Shown here: piece by piece, positions 7,523-15,236 of the stretch
Numbering within the stretch: the first letter of the stretch is position 1
Layout: the number at the start of each line of letters is the position of its first letter
Assembly (NCBI RefSeq): GCF_000971155.1
Contig: NZ_BBLX01000007.1
Coordinates: forward strand, 1-64,000
DNA from: Demequina maris
Lineage (GTDB): Bacteria; Actinomycetota; Actinomycetes; Actinomycetales; Demequinaceae
Reading direction: 5' to 3'
DNA: 64,000 nucleotides
Notes under the pieces: model-generated
Told to the model about the DNA's origin: nothing
Databases searched by the model: none
What the model saw: only the letters and a program-made list of their open reading frames with translations
Made by a program: the position numbers and the translations under genes

Positions 7523-8863
7523 TCAGGGCTGCTCGGAGCGGTCCGCGAGCTGCTGGGCGAGGATGTCCTCGGCGGCCTGGGCGCGGCGCTCGCGCTCGGC
7601 CTCCTCGGCGGTGGGGTAGCGCACCCGCACGAAGGGCCGCGAGAGCTGGTAGCTCACGGTGAGGCGCGCGTCGCGCACGACCCACGCGGCCGCGCCCACC
7701 GCCACGATCAGGGCTCCGATCGCGCCCACGCCGATCGACCAGCGCGGGCCGAAGGTCTCCCCGATCCATCCCACGATGGGGGAGCCGATCGGGGTGCCTC
7801 CCAGGAAGATCATCATGTACAGCGCCATCACGCGCCCGCGCATGTGCGGCGTCGTCGTGGTCTGCACGGCGGCGTTCGCGGACGTGATCATCGTGAGCGC
7901 GGTGAAGCCCACCGGCACGCACGTGAGCACGTACAGGGGGTAGGTGGGCGCGAGCGCCATCATCGTGAGCGCGATCCCGAAGGCGAAGGCGGCGCCCACC
8001 ACGAGGCGCAGGCGCGGGCGCTTGCGCCGTGCCGCGAGCAGCGCCCCGGACAGCGAGCCGATCGCCGTGACCGAGCCGAGGATGCCGTACTCGCCGGGAC
8101 CCTTGTCGAACTCGGTGGCCGCCATCATCGCGCTCGTGAGCTGGAAGTTCAGGCCCAGCGCGGCGACGGTGCCGACGACCACGAGGATCACGACGATGTC
8201 GGGTCTGCGGCGGATGTAGCGGATGCCCTCGCGGACCTGACCCCGGCCGCGTGCCGCGCGCTCCTGGTGGTGCAGCTCGGAGGCGCGCATCATCGCGAGC
8301 GCCGCGATGGTGGCGCCGAACGTCGCCGCGTTGATGAGGAACACCCACCCGGTGCCGACCACCGCGATCAGCAGGCCCGCGACGCCCGGACCGATGAGCC
8401 GCGCGGCGTTGAACGACGCGCTGTTGAGCGCGACGGCGTTCGGCAGCGAGGACGACGGCACGAGGTCCGAGACGAAGGTCTGGCGGGCCGGCGCGTCGAT
8501 CGCGGACACGACGCCGAGGCCGAGCGCGAACGCGTAGACGTGCCACAGCTCGACGTGCCCCAGGACGGTGAGGAGGCCCAGCCCGAGCCCCAGCACGCCC
8601 TGCCCGACCTGCGTCCAGATGAGCAGCTTGCGGTGGTCGACGCGGTCGGCGAGCACGCCTGCCCACGCCGACAGGAACAGGAACGGCGCGAACTGCAGCG
8701 CGGTGGTGACGCCGACCGCGACGCCCGACTCGTCGGTCAGCGCGGTCAGCACCAGCCAGTCCTGCGCGACGCGCTGCATCCACGTGCCCACGTTCGACAC
8801 GAGGGCGCCGGCGAACCACAGCCGGTAGTTGAAGATGCGCAGGGACGCGAAGGTCTGTGACAT
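7523..8863 (-). CDS. MFS exporter, EntS/MFS_3 type
   Basis: 446 residues with about 12 hydrophobic segments. The start FRxxNYRLWFAGALVSNVGTWMQRVAQDWLVL is characteristic of the MFS_3/enterobactin-exporter-like group, and the A-loop motif LADRVDHRKLL follows segment 2. It would export a small molecule by proton antiport; the substrate is unknown. A charged C-terminal tail with AEEAERERRAQAAEDI is predicted coiled coil. It is transcribed away from the ABC-F gene across a 273-bp region. Confidence 0.85.
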   Translation of the reverse strand: MSQTFASLRIFNYRLWFAGALVSNVGTWMQRVAQDWLVLTALTDESGVAVGVTTALQFAPFLFLSAWAGVLADRVDHRKLLIWTQVGQGVLGLGLGLLTVLGHVELWHVYAFALGLGVVSAIDAPARQTFVSDLVPSSSLPNAVALNSASFNAARLIGPGVAGLLIAVVGTGWVFLINAATFGATIAALAMMRASELHHQERAARGRGQVREGIRYIRRRPDIVVILVVVGTVAALGLNFQLTSAMMAATEFDKGPGEYGILGSVTAIGSLSGALLAARRKRPRLRLVVGAAFAFGIALTMMALAPTYPLYVLTCVPVGFTALTMITSANAAVQTTTTPHMRGRVMALYMMIFLGGTPIGSPIVGWIGETFGPRWSIGVGAIGALIVAVGAAAWVVRDARLTVSYQLSRPFVRVRYPTAEEAERERRAQAAEDILAQQLADRSEQP

Positions 8864-9017
8864 GTCACCTAGGGGAACCGGCTGACGCGGGCGGTTCTTC
8901 CGCGGCGTCGCGTCGGCACGTGCGCCTCCGCCACCCTACGCCCGTCGGCCGACCCCGCCTCGCCCCCTCCGGACGCTCGGGACGGGGCGGGCCTGGCGCG
9001 CGGACGATGCGCAGCGT

Positions 9018-9136
9018 ACGGTGGTGCGGGCGCGCCGCGAGGGTCGGCGCCGAGGAGGAACGTTGGAGCTCTAGGGACGCCGGACCACGAGTCTGGCCAC
9101 GGTCATGCACCTTCCAGACCCCCCGCGGAGCTCCCT
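9018..9136 (+). promoter_or_regulatory. Possible promoter and attenuator-like leader of the ABC-F gene
   Basis: TACGGT at 9018 could be a -10. A strong ribosome site GAGGAGGAACG then precedes TTG GAG CTC TAG, a possible three-codon leader. GTCTGG (9091) pairs with CCAGAC (9114), and GGAGCTC at the leader pairs with GAGCTCC (9128-9134) just before the ATG at 9137. Antibiotic-resistance ABC-F genes are often controlled by such leaders, but pairing here is only by eye. Confidence 0.3.
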
Positions 9137-10750
9137 ATGCACGCCCTCTCCCTCTCCCACGTCTCGTTCGCGTGGCCCGACGGCCGCGCGCTCTTCACCG
9201 ACCTCACCCTTACGCTGCCCGCCGGGCTGACCGCGCTCGTCGGACGCAACGGCATCGGCAAGTCGACGCTCGTGCGGCTCGCGCTCGGCGAGCTCACGGC
9301 CGTCTCCGGCACGGTCGCCGTCCCGCCCGCGACGGCGTACGTCCCCCAGGGCGTCGCGCTCGCCACCGCCGCGACCGTGGCCGACGTCCTCGGCATCGGC
9401 GAGCGGGTGGCCGCCTTGCGGGCGATCGAGGCCGGGTCGACCGACCCGTCCGACTACGAGGCGCTCGCGGACGACTGGACGGTGGAGGAACGTGCCGTCG
9501 CCATGCTCGGGTCGCTCGGCCTGCCCGCCGGGCTCGACAGGCCCGTGGGCCGCACGAGCGGCGGCGAGGCGATGTTGCTCGCGGTCGCCGCCGCGATGCT
9601 CGACGCCCCGGACCTCCTCGTCCTCGACGAGCCGACGAACAACCTCGACGCCGAGGCGCGCGCGGCGCTCGCGGACGCCTTGTCCTCGCGGGACGGGACC
9701 ACGCTCGTCGTGAGCCACGACCGCGACCTGCTCGCACGCGTCGACCGCATCGCGGAGCTGCGCGAGCGCGACGACCGCACCGTGGCGCTGCGCTGGTTCG
9801 GCGGCGCGCTCGACGCCTTCGAGGAGGCGCGTGCGACCGAGGGCGCCGCGGCGGCCCAGGCGGTCACGACCGCCACGGCCGCCGTCGCGCGTCACTCGCG
9901 CGCGCTCACGGCGCACGCGGACGGCGCGGGCCGCAAGCGGCGCGCGGGCGAGAAGGCGCGCGCCCAGCGGCGCGTGGTGGGGCTCGCCGCCGACGCGAAG
10001 CAGGGTCAGGCCGAGCGCACCGACGCACGCGTGCGCCGCGTGCACGAGGAACGGCTGGCGGCGGCCCGCGCCGGCCTCGCCGAGGCGCGGGCGGCGATCC
10101 CCCGCGACCGGACGATCCGGGTGGACCTGCCGGGGACCGCGGTGCCCGCCCGACGCCTCGTGCTCGAGACGGAGGGGCTCGTCACCCGCAACGGGGTGCG
10201 CCTCGATGCGATCGTCAGGGGACCCGAGCGCATCCATGTCCGTGGTCGCAACGGCTCCGGCAAGTCGACCCTGGTGGCGACGCTGCTCGGCGACCTGCCC
10301 GCCGTCACGGGGACCGCGCGCATCGGTGTCCCCGCCGGCGTGCTCCCGCAACGGCTGACGGGGCTCGACGAGGCGGCCTCCGTCGTCGCCAACGTGCGCC
10401 GCCGCGCCCCCGGCGCGGATCCGCAGGAGGTGCGCGACCTGCTCGGCCGGTTCCGCTTCCGTGGCGCCAGCGCCGAGGCGCGGCTCGGCGACCTGTCCGG
10501 TGGCGAGCGCTTCCGCGCCTACCTCGCGTGCGTGCTGCTCGCGCGGCCCGAGCCCCAGCTGCTGGTGCTCGACGAGCCCACGAACAGCCTCGACCTCGAC
10601 TCCCAGGCCCAGCTGATCGACGCGCTCGCCGGCTACCGCGGCTCGCTGCTGGTCGCCAGCCACGACCAGGCGTTCGTCGAGGCGATCGGGCCGACGCGGG
10701 AGTGGGTCGTCGAGCCCGGCAGCGCGGTCCGTGACCGTCCGTTCGCGTGA
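9137..10750 (+). CDS. ABC-F family ATPase
   Basis: 537 residues with two ABC domains and no membrane segment. The first Walker A is GRNGIGKST (residues 36-44), with TSGGE signature and LLVLDEPTNNLD Walker B. The second is GRNGSGKST (about 369-377), with LSGGERF and LLVLDEPTNSLDLD. The linker between domains is basic and helical (RKRRAGEKARAQRR). ABC-F proteins act on the ribosome, as translation factors or by displacing antibiotics; which applies here cannot be told from sequence alone. The structured 5' region slightly favours a drug-response role. Confidence 0.88.
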   Translation: MHALSLSHVSFAWPDGRALFTDLTLTLPAGLTALVGRNGIGKSTLVRLALGELTAVSGTVAVPPATAYVPQGVALATAATVADVLGIGERVAALRAIEAGSTDPSDYEALADDWTVEERAVAMLGSLGLPAGLDRPVGRTSGGEAMLLAVAAAMLDAPDLLVLDEPTNNLDAEARAALADALSSRDGTTLVVSHDRDLLARVDRIAELRERDDRTVALRWFGGALDAFEEARATEGAAAAQAVTTATAAVARHSRALTAHADGAGRKRRAGEKARAQRRVVGLAADAKQGQAERTDARVRRVHEERLAAARAGLAEARAAIPRDRTIRVDLPGTAVPARRLVLETEGLVTRNGVRLDAIVRGPERIHVRGRNGSGKSTLVATLLGDLPAVTGTARIGVPAGVLPQRLTGLDEAASVVANVRRRAPGADPQEVRDLLGRFRFRGASAEARLGDLSGGERFRAYLACVLLARPEPQLLVLDEPTNSLDLDSQAQLIDALAGYRGSLLVASHDQAFVEAIGPTREWVVEPGSAVRDRPFA

Positions 10751-10781
10751 AGCGCGCCTTCCCCGGCGCTACGCCTCGGTG

Positions 10782-11849
10782 CTACGCCCCGGCGTTCTGC
10801 AGCACGTCGAGCTGCTCGAGGCTGAGCTCGACGTCGACCGCCTCGACGCATTCCAGGTACTGGTCGAAGGTGCGCGCGCCGATGATCGGGATCATCGACG
10901 GCCAGTGCCGGGACATCATCCAGGCGAGCACCACCTGGTTGCCCGTCGCGCCGGTCTGCGCCGCGACGTCGTCGACGGCGCGGAGACGCGCGTCCGAGTC
11001 CGGGCCCGCGTAGCTGTGCATCGCCCAGAAGTGCCGGTCGCGCCTCGCATGGTCGCTGTAGAGGCCCTTGAGCACGGGAGAGTAGGCGACGAGCTGCAGG
11101 TCCGGGTAGGTGCGCAGGTAGTCGAGGTGCTCGGTGGTGACGATGCCCGGGTGGTGCAGGTCCGCCCGCGGCCGCAGGTAGCTGTGCTGCTGCTGGAACG
11201 CGACGGGCTGCGTCCAGCCATGCGTGTCGCACAAGGCGCGGATCTGCGCGAGGCGCCACGACGCGGCGTTCGACCAGCCGTACGCGCCGATCAGGCCCGC
11301 GTCGACCGCGCTCGCGAGGAAGCCGAGGGTCTCCTCGAGCGGGGTCGACCGGTCGTCGACGTGCACGTAGTACAGGTCGACGCTGTCGAGGCCCAGCCGG
11401 TCGAGCGACGCGGCGAGCGCCAGTCTCAGGGTGTCGGCCTCGGCGCCGACGTACAGCTTGCGCGCGAGGTCCCAGTTCGCGACGCCGTCCTCGAACACGT
11501 CCTCGACGGAGCTGAGCATCCCCGACCCCTTGGTGGCCATGAGCACGCTCGGGCGCGCGCCGGATCGCTCGAGCCAGCGCCCGAGCAGGGCCTCCGAGTG
11601 GCCGCCCAGCGACCCGGGGTCCTCCCACCAGCAGTAGCAGTCGGCGGTGTCGATCATCCCGGGCACGGCCGAGCCGTCGGGCGCGGCGAAGCGCGGCACC
11701 ACCTCCGTCACGAAGTGGTCGAGGATGCGGCGCGACTCGTCCTCCGGGGTGCGCGTGCCCATGAGCATCGCGCCGACAGCGATCGGCGCGACGTAGGTGT
11801 CGGTGAGCCCGAGCCGCCGCGCGGCCGCGGGAGCGGGTCCGTCGGTCAT
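10782..11849 (-). CDS. Aldo/keto reductase
   Basis: 355 residues of the AKR (beta/alpha)8 family, an NADPH-dependent carbonyl reductase of unknown substrate. Seen: APIAVGAMLMGTRT near the start, MIDTADCYCWWED with the catalytic D and Y, VLMATKG with the catalytic Lys, LDSVDLYYVHVDD, and the C-terminal cofactor region LAWMMSRHWPSMIPIIGART. It converges on the ABC-F gene (31-bp gap). TAGCGT lies exactly 6 nt before the ATG. Confidence 0.87.
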   Translation of the reverse strand: MTDGPAPAAARRLGLTDTYVAPIAVGAMLMGTRTPEDESRRILDHFVTEVVPRFAAPDGSAVPGMIDTADCYCWWEDPGSLGGHSEALLGRWLERSGARPSVLMATKGSGMLSSVEDVFEDGVANWDLARKLYVGAEADTLRLALAASLDRLGLDSVDLYYVHVDDRSTPLEETLGFLASAVDAGLIGAYGWSNAASWRLAQIRALCDTHGWTQPVAFQQQHSYLRPRADLHHPGIVTTEHLDYLRTYPDLQLVAYSPVLKGLYSDHARRDRHFWAMHSYAGPDSDARLRAVDDVAAQTGATGNQVVLAWMMSRHWPSMIPIIGARTFDQYLECVEAVDVELSLEQLDVLQNAGA

Positions 11850-11855
11850 GGTTCG

Positions 11856-11861
11856 ACGCTA
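11856..11861 (-). promoter_or_regulatory. Leaderless -10 (TAGCGT) of the aldo/keto reductase gene
   Basis: TAGCGT, six bases (CGAACC), then the ATG at 11849 on the minus strand. Confidence 0.6.
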
Positions 11862-11888
11862 CGTCCGTGCGAGCCGCGCCGCGCGGTG

Positions 11889-11897
11889 GGACGATGC
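11889..11897 (+). repeat. GGACGATGC copy in a divergent promoter region
   Basis: One of the few intergenic copies not behind a stop codon; it lies between the divergent AKR and YciI-like genes. Confidence 0.6.
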
Positions 11898-11936
11898 TCG
11901 GGTGGGGTCGGCGGGGACCCCCGGGGGAGGTGCGTG

Positions 11937-12287
11937 ATGCGGTACCTGCTGCTCGTGTGCGTCGAGGAGATCGCGGATCCCGTGGACGAGCCGTACGACG
12001 ACGCCGCGGAGATCGAGCGCTGGGTCGCGGCCCACGACGGCAGCGGCGCGCGGGTGTGGGGCGATCGGCTCGCGGACGCGTCCGAGTCCCGCGTGGTCCG
12101 GATCCGGGCGGGCGGCACCACGGTCGAGCCTGGCCCGCTGCATCCCGCGCACGCCGCGATCGCCGGCCTCGACATCCTCGAGTGCGGCTCGCTGGACGAG
12201 GCGGTCGCGATCGCGCTCGACCATCCGATGGCGCGCGGCGGCGTCCTCGAGGTCCGCCCGTTCTACGACTGGACCGCCGGGTCCTGA
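11937..12287 (+). CDS. YciI-like protein
   Basis: 116 residues starting MRYLLLVCVEE with later RVVRIRAGG, DILECGSLDEAVAIALDHP and GVLEVRPFYDW, the dimeric ferredoxin-like fold of YCII/DGPF proteins. Members are small putative enzymes often linked to ECF sigma factors; no sigma gene is adjacent here. GGGGGAGGTGC precedes the ATG by 2-3 nt. Function unknown. Confidence 0.8.
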   Translation: MRYLLLVCVEEIADPVDEPYDDAAEIERWVAAHDGSGARVWGDRLADASESRVVRIRAGGTTVEPGPLHPAHAAIAGLDILECGSLDEAVAIALDHPMARGGVLEVRPFYDWTAGS

Positions 12288-12304
12288 CGCCCGGCGCGGG
12301 CAGC

Positions 12305-12313
12305 GCATCGTCC
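12305..12313 (+). repeat. GCATCGTCC copy after the YciI-like gene
   Basis: Sense-oriented, 17 nt after the stop at 12287 and 4 nt before the -10 of the next gene. Confidence 0.7.
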
Positions 12314-12316
12314 CGC

Positions 12317-12322
12317 TAGCCT
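12317..12322 (+). promoter_or_regulatory. Leaderless -10 (TAGCCT) of the epimerase gene
   Basis: TAGCCT followed by GGCCGT and the ATG at 12329. The iterated motif at 12305 would overlap the -35 area. Confidence 0.6.
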
Positions 12323-12328
12323 GGCCGT

Positions 12329-13324
12329 ATGCCTTCGCTCCTCATCCTCGGCGGGACCGCCTGGCTCGGCCGCGAGATCGCGGCGCAGGCCGTCGCGCGC
12401 GGCTGGGACGTCACGTGCCTCGCGCGCGGCGTCTCCGGCGTGGTGGCCCCGGGCGCCGAGCTCGTCGTCGCCGATCGCGACGCGTCCGGCTGCTACGCGG
12501 AGGTCGCCGACCGCGACTGGGACGCCGTCGTCGAGGTGAGCTGGCAGCCGCGGCACGTGCGCGAGGCCGCCGAGGCGCTCGAGGGCCGGGCGCTGCACTG
12601 GACGTACATCTCGTCCGTGGCGGTGTACGCACCGACCCGCGCGGTGGTCGCCGAGGACGCGCCGCTGCGCGAGCCCGTGCTGCCCGACGTCGCGGTCGAC
12701 GGCTCGCAGTACGACGCCGCGAAGGTGCGCTGCGAGCTCGAGACCGTGCGTGCGCAGCCCGACGCGTTGCTCGTGCGGGCCGGCGTCATCGTGGGCCCGG
12801 GCGACCCGACCGAGCGCTTCGCGTACTGGCCGCGCCGCGCGGCGCTCGCGGGCGAGGGGCCGATGCTCGTGCCCGCGCCGCCCGCATACCCGCTGCAGCT
12901 CATCGACGTGCGCGACCTGGTCGCGTGGCACCTCGTCGCGATCGAGGCGGGCCTGTCGGGCCCGGTCAACGCCGTCGGTGAGCAGCGCGCGGGCCTCGAC
13001 CTGATCGAGCTCGTCCGCGAGGTCGCGGGCGCGCACGGCCCGCTCGTGAGGCCCGATGCCGCGTGGCTGCTCGAGCGCGGCGTGCGGCCGTGGAAGGGCG
13101 AGGGCTCGCTCCCGCTGTGGGTGCCGGACGACGGCGGGCCCGCGCGCACGGGGTTCCACGACGGGTCGCGCTTCCGCGACACGGGCGGGGTCCGCCGGCC
13201 GCTCATCGAGACGGTCCGCGACGTGCTCACGGAGGAGCGGTCGCTGGGCGTCGACCGGCCCGGCCTCGCGGGCCTGTCGCGCGAGCGCGAGCTCGCGCTG
13301 ATCGCGGAGTTCGAGCGCGGCTGA
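12329..13324 (+). CDS. NAD-dependent epimerase/dehydratase-family protein
   Basis: 331 residues of extended SDR type. The nucleotide-binding turn is LLILGGTAWLGREIA (residues 4-18, GGTxxLG). YISSVAVY provides the Ser, but the expected YxxxK appears as YDAAKVRCE (about residues 130-138). A sugar or lactone-like substrate is possible but not identifiable. It may be co-transcribed with nothing: the antiporter gene converges 3 bp from its stop. A leaderless -10 fixes the start. Confidence 0.83.
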   Translation: MPSLLILGGTAWLGREIAAQAVARGWDVTCLARGVSGVVAPGAELVVADRDASGCYAEVADRDWDAVVEVSWQPRHVREAAEALEGRALHWTYISSVAVYAPTRAVVAEDAPLREPVLPDVAVDGSQYDAAKVRCELETVRAQPDALLVRAGVIVGPGDPTERFAYWPRRAALAGEGPMLVPAPPAYPLQLIDVRDLVAWHLVAIEAGLSGPVNAVGEQRAGLDLIELVREVAGAHGPLVRPDAAWLLERGVRPWKGEGSLPLWVPDDGGPARTGFHDGSRFRDTGGVRRPLIETVRDVLTEERSLGVDRPGLAGLSRERELALIAEFERG

Positions 13325-13327
13325 CGC

Positions 13328-15175
13328 CTACGCGGGCTCCCGACCGTCCGCGGCGACCGCCGCATCGTCCACCGTCGGGACCGCGCCCGTGGCGGGCTGC
13401 CGCGGCGGGCCCAGGTAGAGGATCGTCGACCCCTTCGGGGGGATGAACCGCTGGTCCGGGGAGAGCAGCCGCAGCCCTCCCGACGCGTCGACCGCGCCCA
13501 GCGGGATGGCCCCGGAGCCGCCGCCGACCTTGTCCGCGAGCTCGCGCAGCCCGTACTGGCGGGTGAGGTGCGTCGCGTGGACCCGCCAGCCCTCGGCGAC
13601 GCGGTCGTCGAGCGTCGCGAGGTCCGTGAACCCGTCGAACGCGTAGGACGCGCGGCGCTCGAAAGTCAGCGCCCTGCGCTCCCCGGTGCCCTCGGCGGGC
13701 GCGATCTGGAACGACCGGTGGAAGCCGAACTCCGTGCCGAGGCTGCGCGCGACGAGCGCGTTGTAGTAGTCGTTGTCGGTCGCCGCGAGGACATGGCTGA
13801 CGCCGGCCTCCTCGAGCCTCTCGTCGGCGTGCTCGGACAGCACCTCGCCGAAGTACGTGGGGACCCCCGCCATGCGCATCGGCTGGAGGCTCTGGTAGCG
13901 CCCGTCGGCGACGAGGACCGCCGCGCCCTGGCGTCGCACCGCCTCGGCGAGCGCGAGCCCGAAGCGGGACGCGCCCACCAGCAGCAGCCCGTTGCGGGCG
14001 CCGGTGGTGAGGCCCAAGCGGCGCGCGAGCGGCGCCAGCGTGAAGCCGTGCGCGACCACCGTCACGAGGATCACGAGGAAGACCGTCGGCACGAGCTGCG
14101 CGCCGTCCGGGTAGCCCGCGTCGACCATCGCCGGGCCGAACGAGCCCGCGGTCGCCGCCGCGACGATGCCGCGCGGCGCGATCCAGCCCAGCAGGATGCG
14201 GTCGGGCTTGGGCACGTCCGAGCGCAGCGTCACGAGGAGGATGGTCAGCGGCCGCACGACGACCATGAGCGCCAGGACGAACGCGCCGATGCGCCAGTCG
14301 AGCTCGCGGATGTCGCCCGCGTCGAGCGTCGCGGGGATGACGATGAAGAGCGAGCTCACGAGCACGACCGTGAGGCCCTCCTTGAAGTGCAGGAGCTGCT
14401 CGCGCTCGGGCAGGCGCATGTTGCCCAGCACCAGGCCCATCGCCGTGACCGCGAGCAGCCCGGTCTCGTCCTGGAGGCGGTTGCCCACGCCCGCGACCAG
14501 CAGCACCGTGACGAGGAGGAGCGGCGACTTGAGGTGCGCCGGCACCCAGCCGCGGCGGAACGAGACGCCGATGAGCGCGCCGACGACGGCGCCCATGCCG
14601 CCGCCCACGACCACGGCGAAGAGGAGGCCGGTGAGGACCGAGCCGACGCCGTCGTCCGACAGCGCGAACAGCTGGAAGGTCAGGAACGCGAGCGTGACGC
14701 CGATGGGGTCGTTGACGATCCCCTCCCACTTGAGCAGCGCCGCCGAGTCGCGCCGTAGGCCGGCCTGGCGCAGCAGCGGCGCGATGACCGTGGGGCCCGT
14801 CACCACGAGGATCGCGCCGAGCACCAGCGCGACGGGCCAGTCGAAGCCGCCGATCCAGTGCGCGGCCGCGGCGGTCAGCGCCATCGCGACGGGCGGGCCG
14901 AGGATGGTGAGCCGGCCGATGCCGCGACCGACCCGCCTGAACTCGGAGAAGCGCAGGCTCATGCCGCCCTCGAACAGGATGACGGCGACGCCGATGCCGA
15001 TGAGCTCCGAGAGGTCGTCGTCGGGGATGTCGACCGTGACCAGGCCCGTGAAGGGGCCGAGCGTGAGGCCCACGGCGATGAGGATCACGATCGCGGGCAC
15101 GCGCAGTCGCGCGGCGAGGAGCTGGGAGACCATCCCGGCCACGAGGACCAGGACGATCGATGCGGCGAGCGTCAC
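13328..15175 (-). CDS. Cation/proton antiporter with cytoplasmic RCK domain
   Basis: 615 residues. About residues 1-390 form 12 or so membrane helices of the Na+/H+ exchanger superfamily (FEGGMSLRFSE, VVTGPTVIAPLLR, PRGIVAAATAGSFG). Residues about 395-500 are a TrkA-N/RCK nucleotide-binding fold (LLLVGASRFGLALAEAVRRQG), and the end LLSPDQRFIPPKGSTILYLG resembles a ligand-binding TrkA-C remnant. It probably moves K+ or Na+ against H+ under nucleotide control. Which cation is not evident. Confidence 0.87.
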   Translation of the reverse strand: MTLAASIVLVLVAGMVSQLLAARLRVPAIVILIAVGLTLGPFTGLVTVDIPDDDLSELIGIGVAVILFEGGMSLRFSEFRRVGRGIGRLTILGPPVAMALTAAAAHWIGGFDWPVALVLGAILVVTGPTVIAPLLRQAGLRRDSAALLKWEGIVNDPIGVTLAFLTFQLFALSDDGVGSVLTGLLFAVVVGGGMGAVVGALIGVSFRRGWVPAHLKSPLLLVTVLLVAGVGNRLQDETGLLAVTAMGLVLGNMRLPEREQLLHFKEGLTVVLVSSLFIVIPATLDAGDIRELDWRIGAFVLALMVVVRPLTILLVTLRSDVPKPDRILLGWIAPRGIVAAATAGSFGPAMVDAGYPDGAQLVPTVFLVILVTVVAHGFTLAPLARRLGLTTGARNGLLLVGASRFGLALAEAVRRQGAAVLVADGRYQSLQPMRMAGVPTYFGEVLSEHADERLEEAGVSHVLAATDNDYYNALVARSLGTEFGFHRSFQIAPAEGTGERRALTFERRASYAFDGFTDLATLDDRVAEGWRVHATHLTRQYGLRELADKVGGGSGAIPLGAVDASGGLRLLSPDQRFIPPKGSTILYLGPPRQPATGAVPTVDDAAVAADGREPA

Positions 15176-15236
15176 GGTTCGAGACTAGGGCCGCGGCGGC
15201 GCCGCCGGGCGGTGGGGGTGGCGTGGGGGAGGCGTG

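Noticed and set aside
9071-10663. Long minus-strand frame opposite the ABC-F gene
   Set aside because: Low-complexity shadow; the plus frame contains both complete ABC domains.
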